This document shows positions 63,921 to 64,000 of a stretch of 64,000 nt of DNA, one piece after another (within the stretch, counting starts at the first letter, position 1; every line of letters starts with the position of its first letter). The notes under the pieces are model-generated. The model had not been told where the DNA came from, searched no databases, and saw only the letters and a program-made list of their open reading frames with translations. This DNA is from Brasilonema sennae CENA114 (lineage in GTDB: Bacteria; Cyanobacteriota; Cyanobacteriia; Cyanobacteriales; Nostocaceae): NCBI RefSeq assembly GCF_006968745.1, contig NZ_CP030118.1, positions 2,926,654 to 2,990,653 on the forward strand, written 5' to 3'. A program made the translations under genes and the position numbers.

Positions 63921-64000
63921 ATGAAACCAAATCAGAATAGTCGCCTATTTACATTGGCTGCTTATTTTCTCAAATTTTTTGTACTAGGACTCTTCGGCTT
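63921..64000 (+). CDS. Start of an unidentified gene (truncated by window edge)
   Basis: ATG at 63921 with GGAG (63907-63910) 10 nt upstream. The visible 26 codons (KPNQNSRLFTLAAYFLKFF, VLGLFG) read as a basic start and a hydrophobic helix, so a membrane or exported protein is likely. Too short to name. Confidence 0.6.
   Translation, partial: MKPNQNSRLFTLAAYFLKFFVLGLFG

Overview
The window looks like chromosomal DNA of a filamentous, probably heterocyst-forming cyanobacterium (Nostocales; Calothrix, Tolypothrix and Scytonema are possible relatives, but no species is claimed). The support is the frequent HIP1 octamer GCGATCGC, interspersed palindromic repeats and short tandem repeats typical of this group, a phytochrome of the CphB type with its RcpB-type partner, a cyanobacteriochrome GAF domain, several WD40 giant proteins, cyanobacterial small families (DUF3285, DUF6679) and the order prfB - DUF3285 - ybeY - dgkA.

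Layout. 1-1213: 5' part of ftsH (minus strand, runs off the window). 1754-4318: a small secreted protein, a decayed IS605-type tnpB and a gene remnant. 4349-6002: gltX and tRNA-Asp(GUC). 6303-15236: phytase-like/esterase-like protein, DUF4394 PEP-CTERM protein, TM0106-type nuclease, a cystine-lyase-like class V aminotransferase, a Ser/Thr kinase with a seven-blade WD40 propeller, and a GXWXG/DUF4334 protein. 15421-25427: a peptide (bacteriocin-like) export locus. It has two NHLP-type ABC exporters (one with a C39 peptidase), an HlyD-type adaptor, a MauE-thioredoxin fusion and one double-glycine-leader precursor. A wrecked Phd/YoeB toxin-antitoxin pair sits in the middle.

25742-31998: a light-signalling block in one orientation: cphB, then rcpB (overlapping by 23 nt), then a large hybrid kinase (receiver, bilin-type GAF, three PAS, HisKA, HATPase, receiver). 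32323-43685: subtilase, glycosyltransferase-like protein, an exported transglycosylase-like protein, YjbQ, Nif3, DUF6679, a beta-CASP nuclease-like protein, a 40-residue membrane peptide, a Tat-exported metallo-hydrolase and dgkA. 43812-45808: ybeY, a DUF3285 gene and prfB with a programmed +1 frameshift. 46143-50658: BON protein and a NACHT-WD40 gene cut in two by a 180-bp repeat. 50789-57864: PKHD hydroxylase, a small lipoprotein, the sulfonate uptake and desulfonation operon ssuA-D-C-B, and a zinc-ribbon/TM/PstS-like protein. 58000-64000: Kir-type potassium channel, NB-ARC protein with 14 WD40 repeats, an unknown protein, a terminator and the start of a further gene.

The main coherent systems are the peptide export locus, the phytochrome-centred signalling set and the sulfonate operon. 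The window also records much repeat-driven damage. A 150-bp repeat sits in the antitoxin gene, a 180-bp repeat splits the NACHT-WD40 gene, tnpB carries a nonsense codon, and there are several MITE-like inverted repeats. Functions are assigned by reading motifs only; no database search was run.
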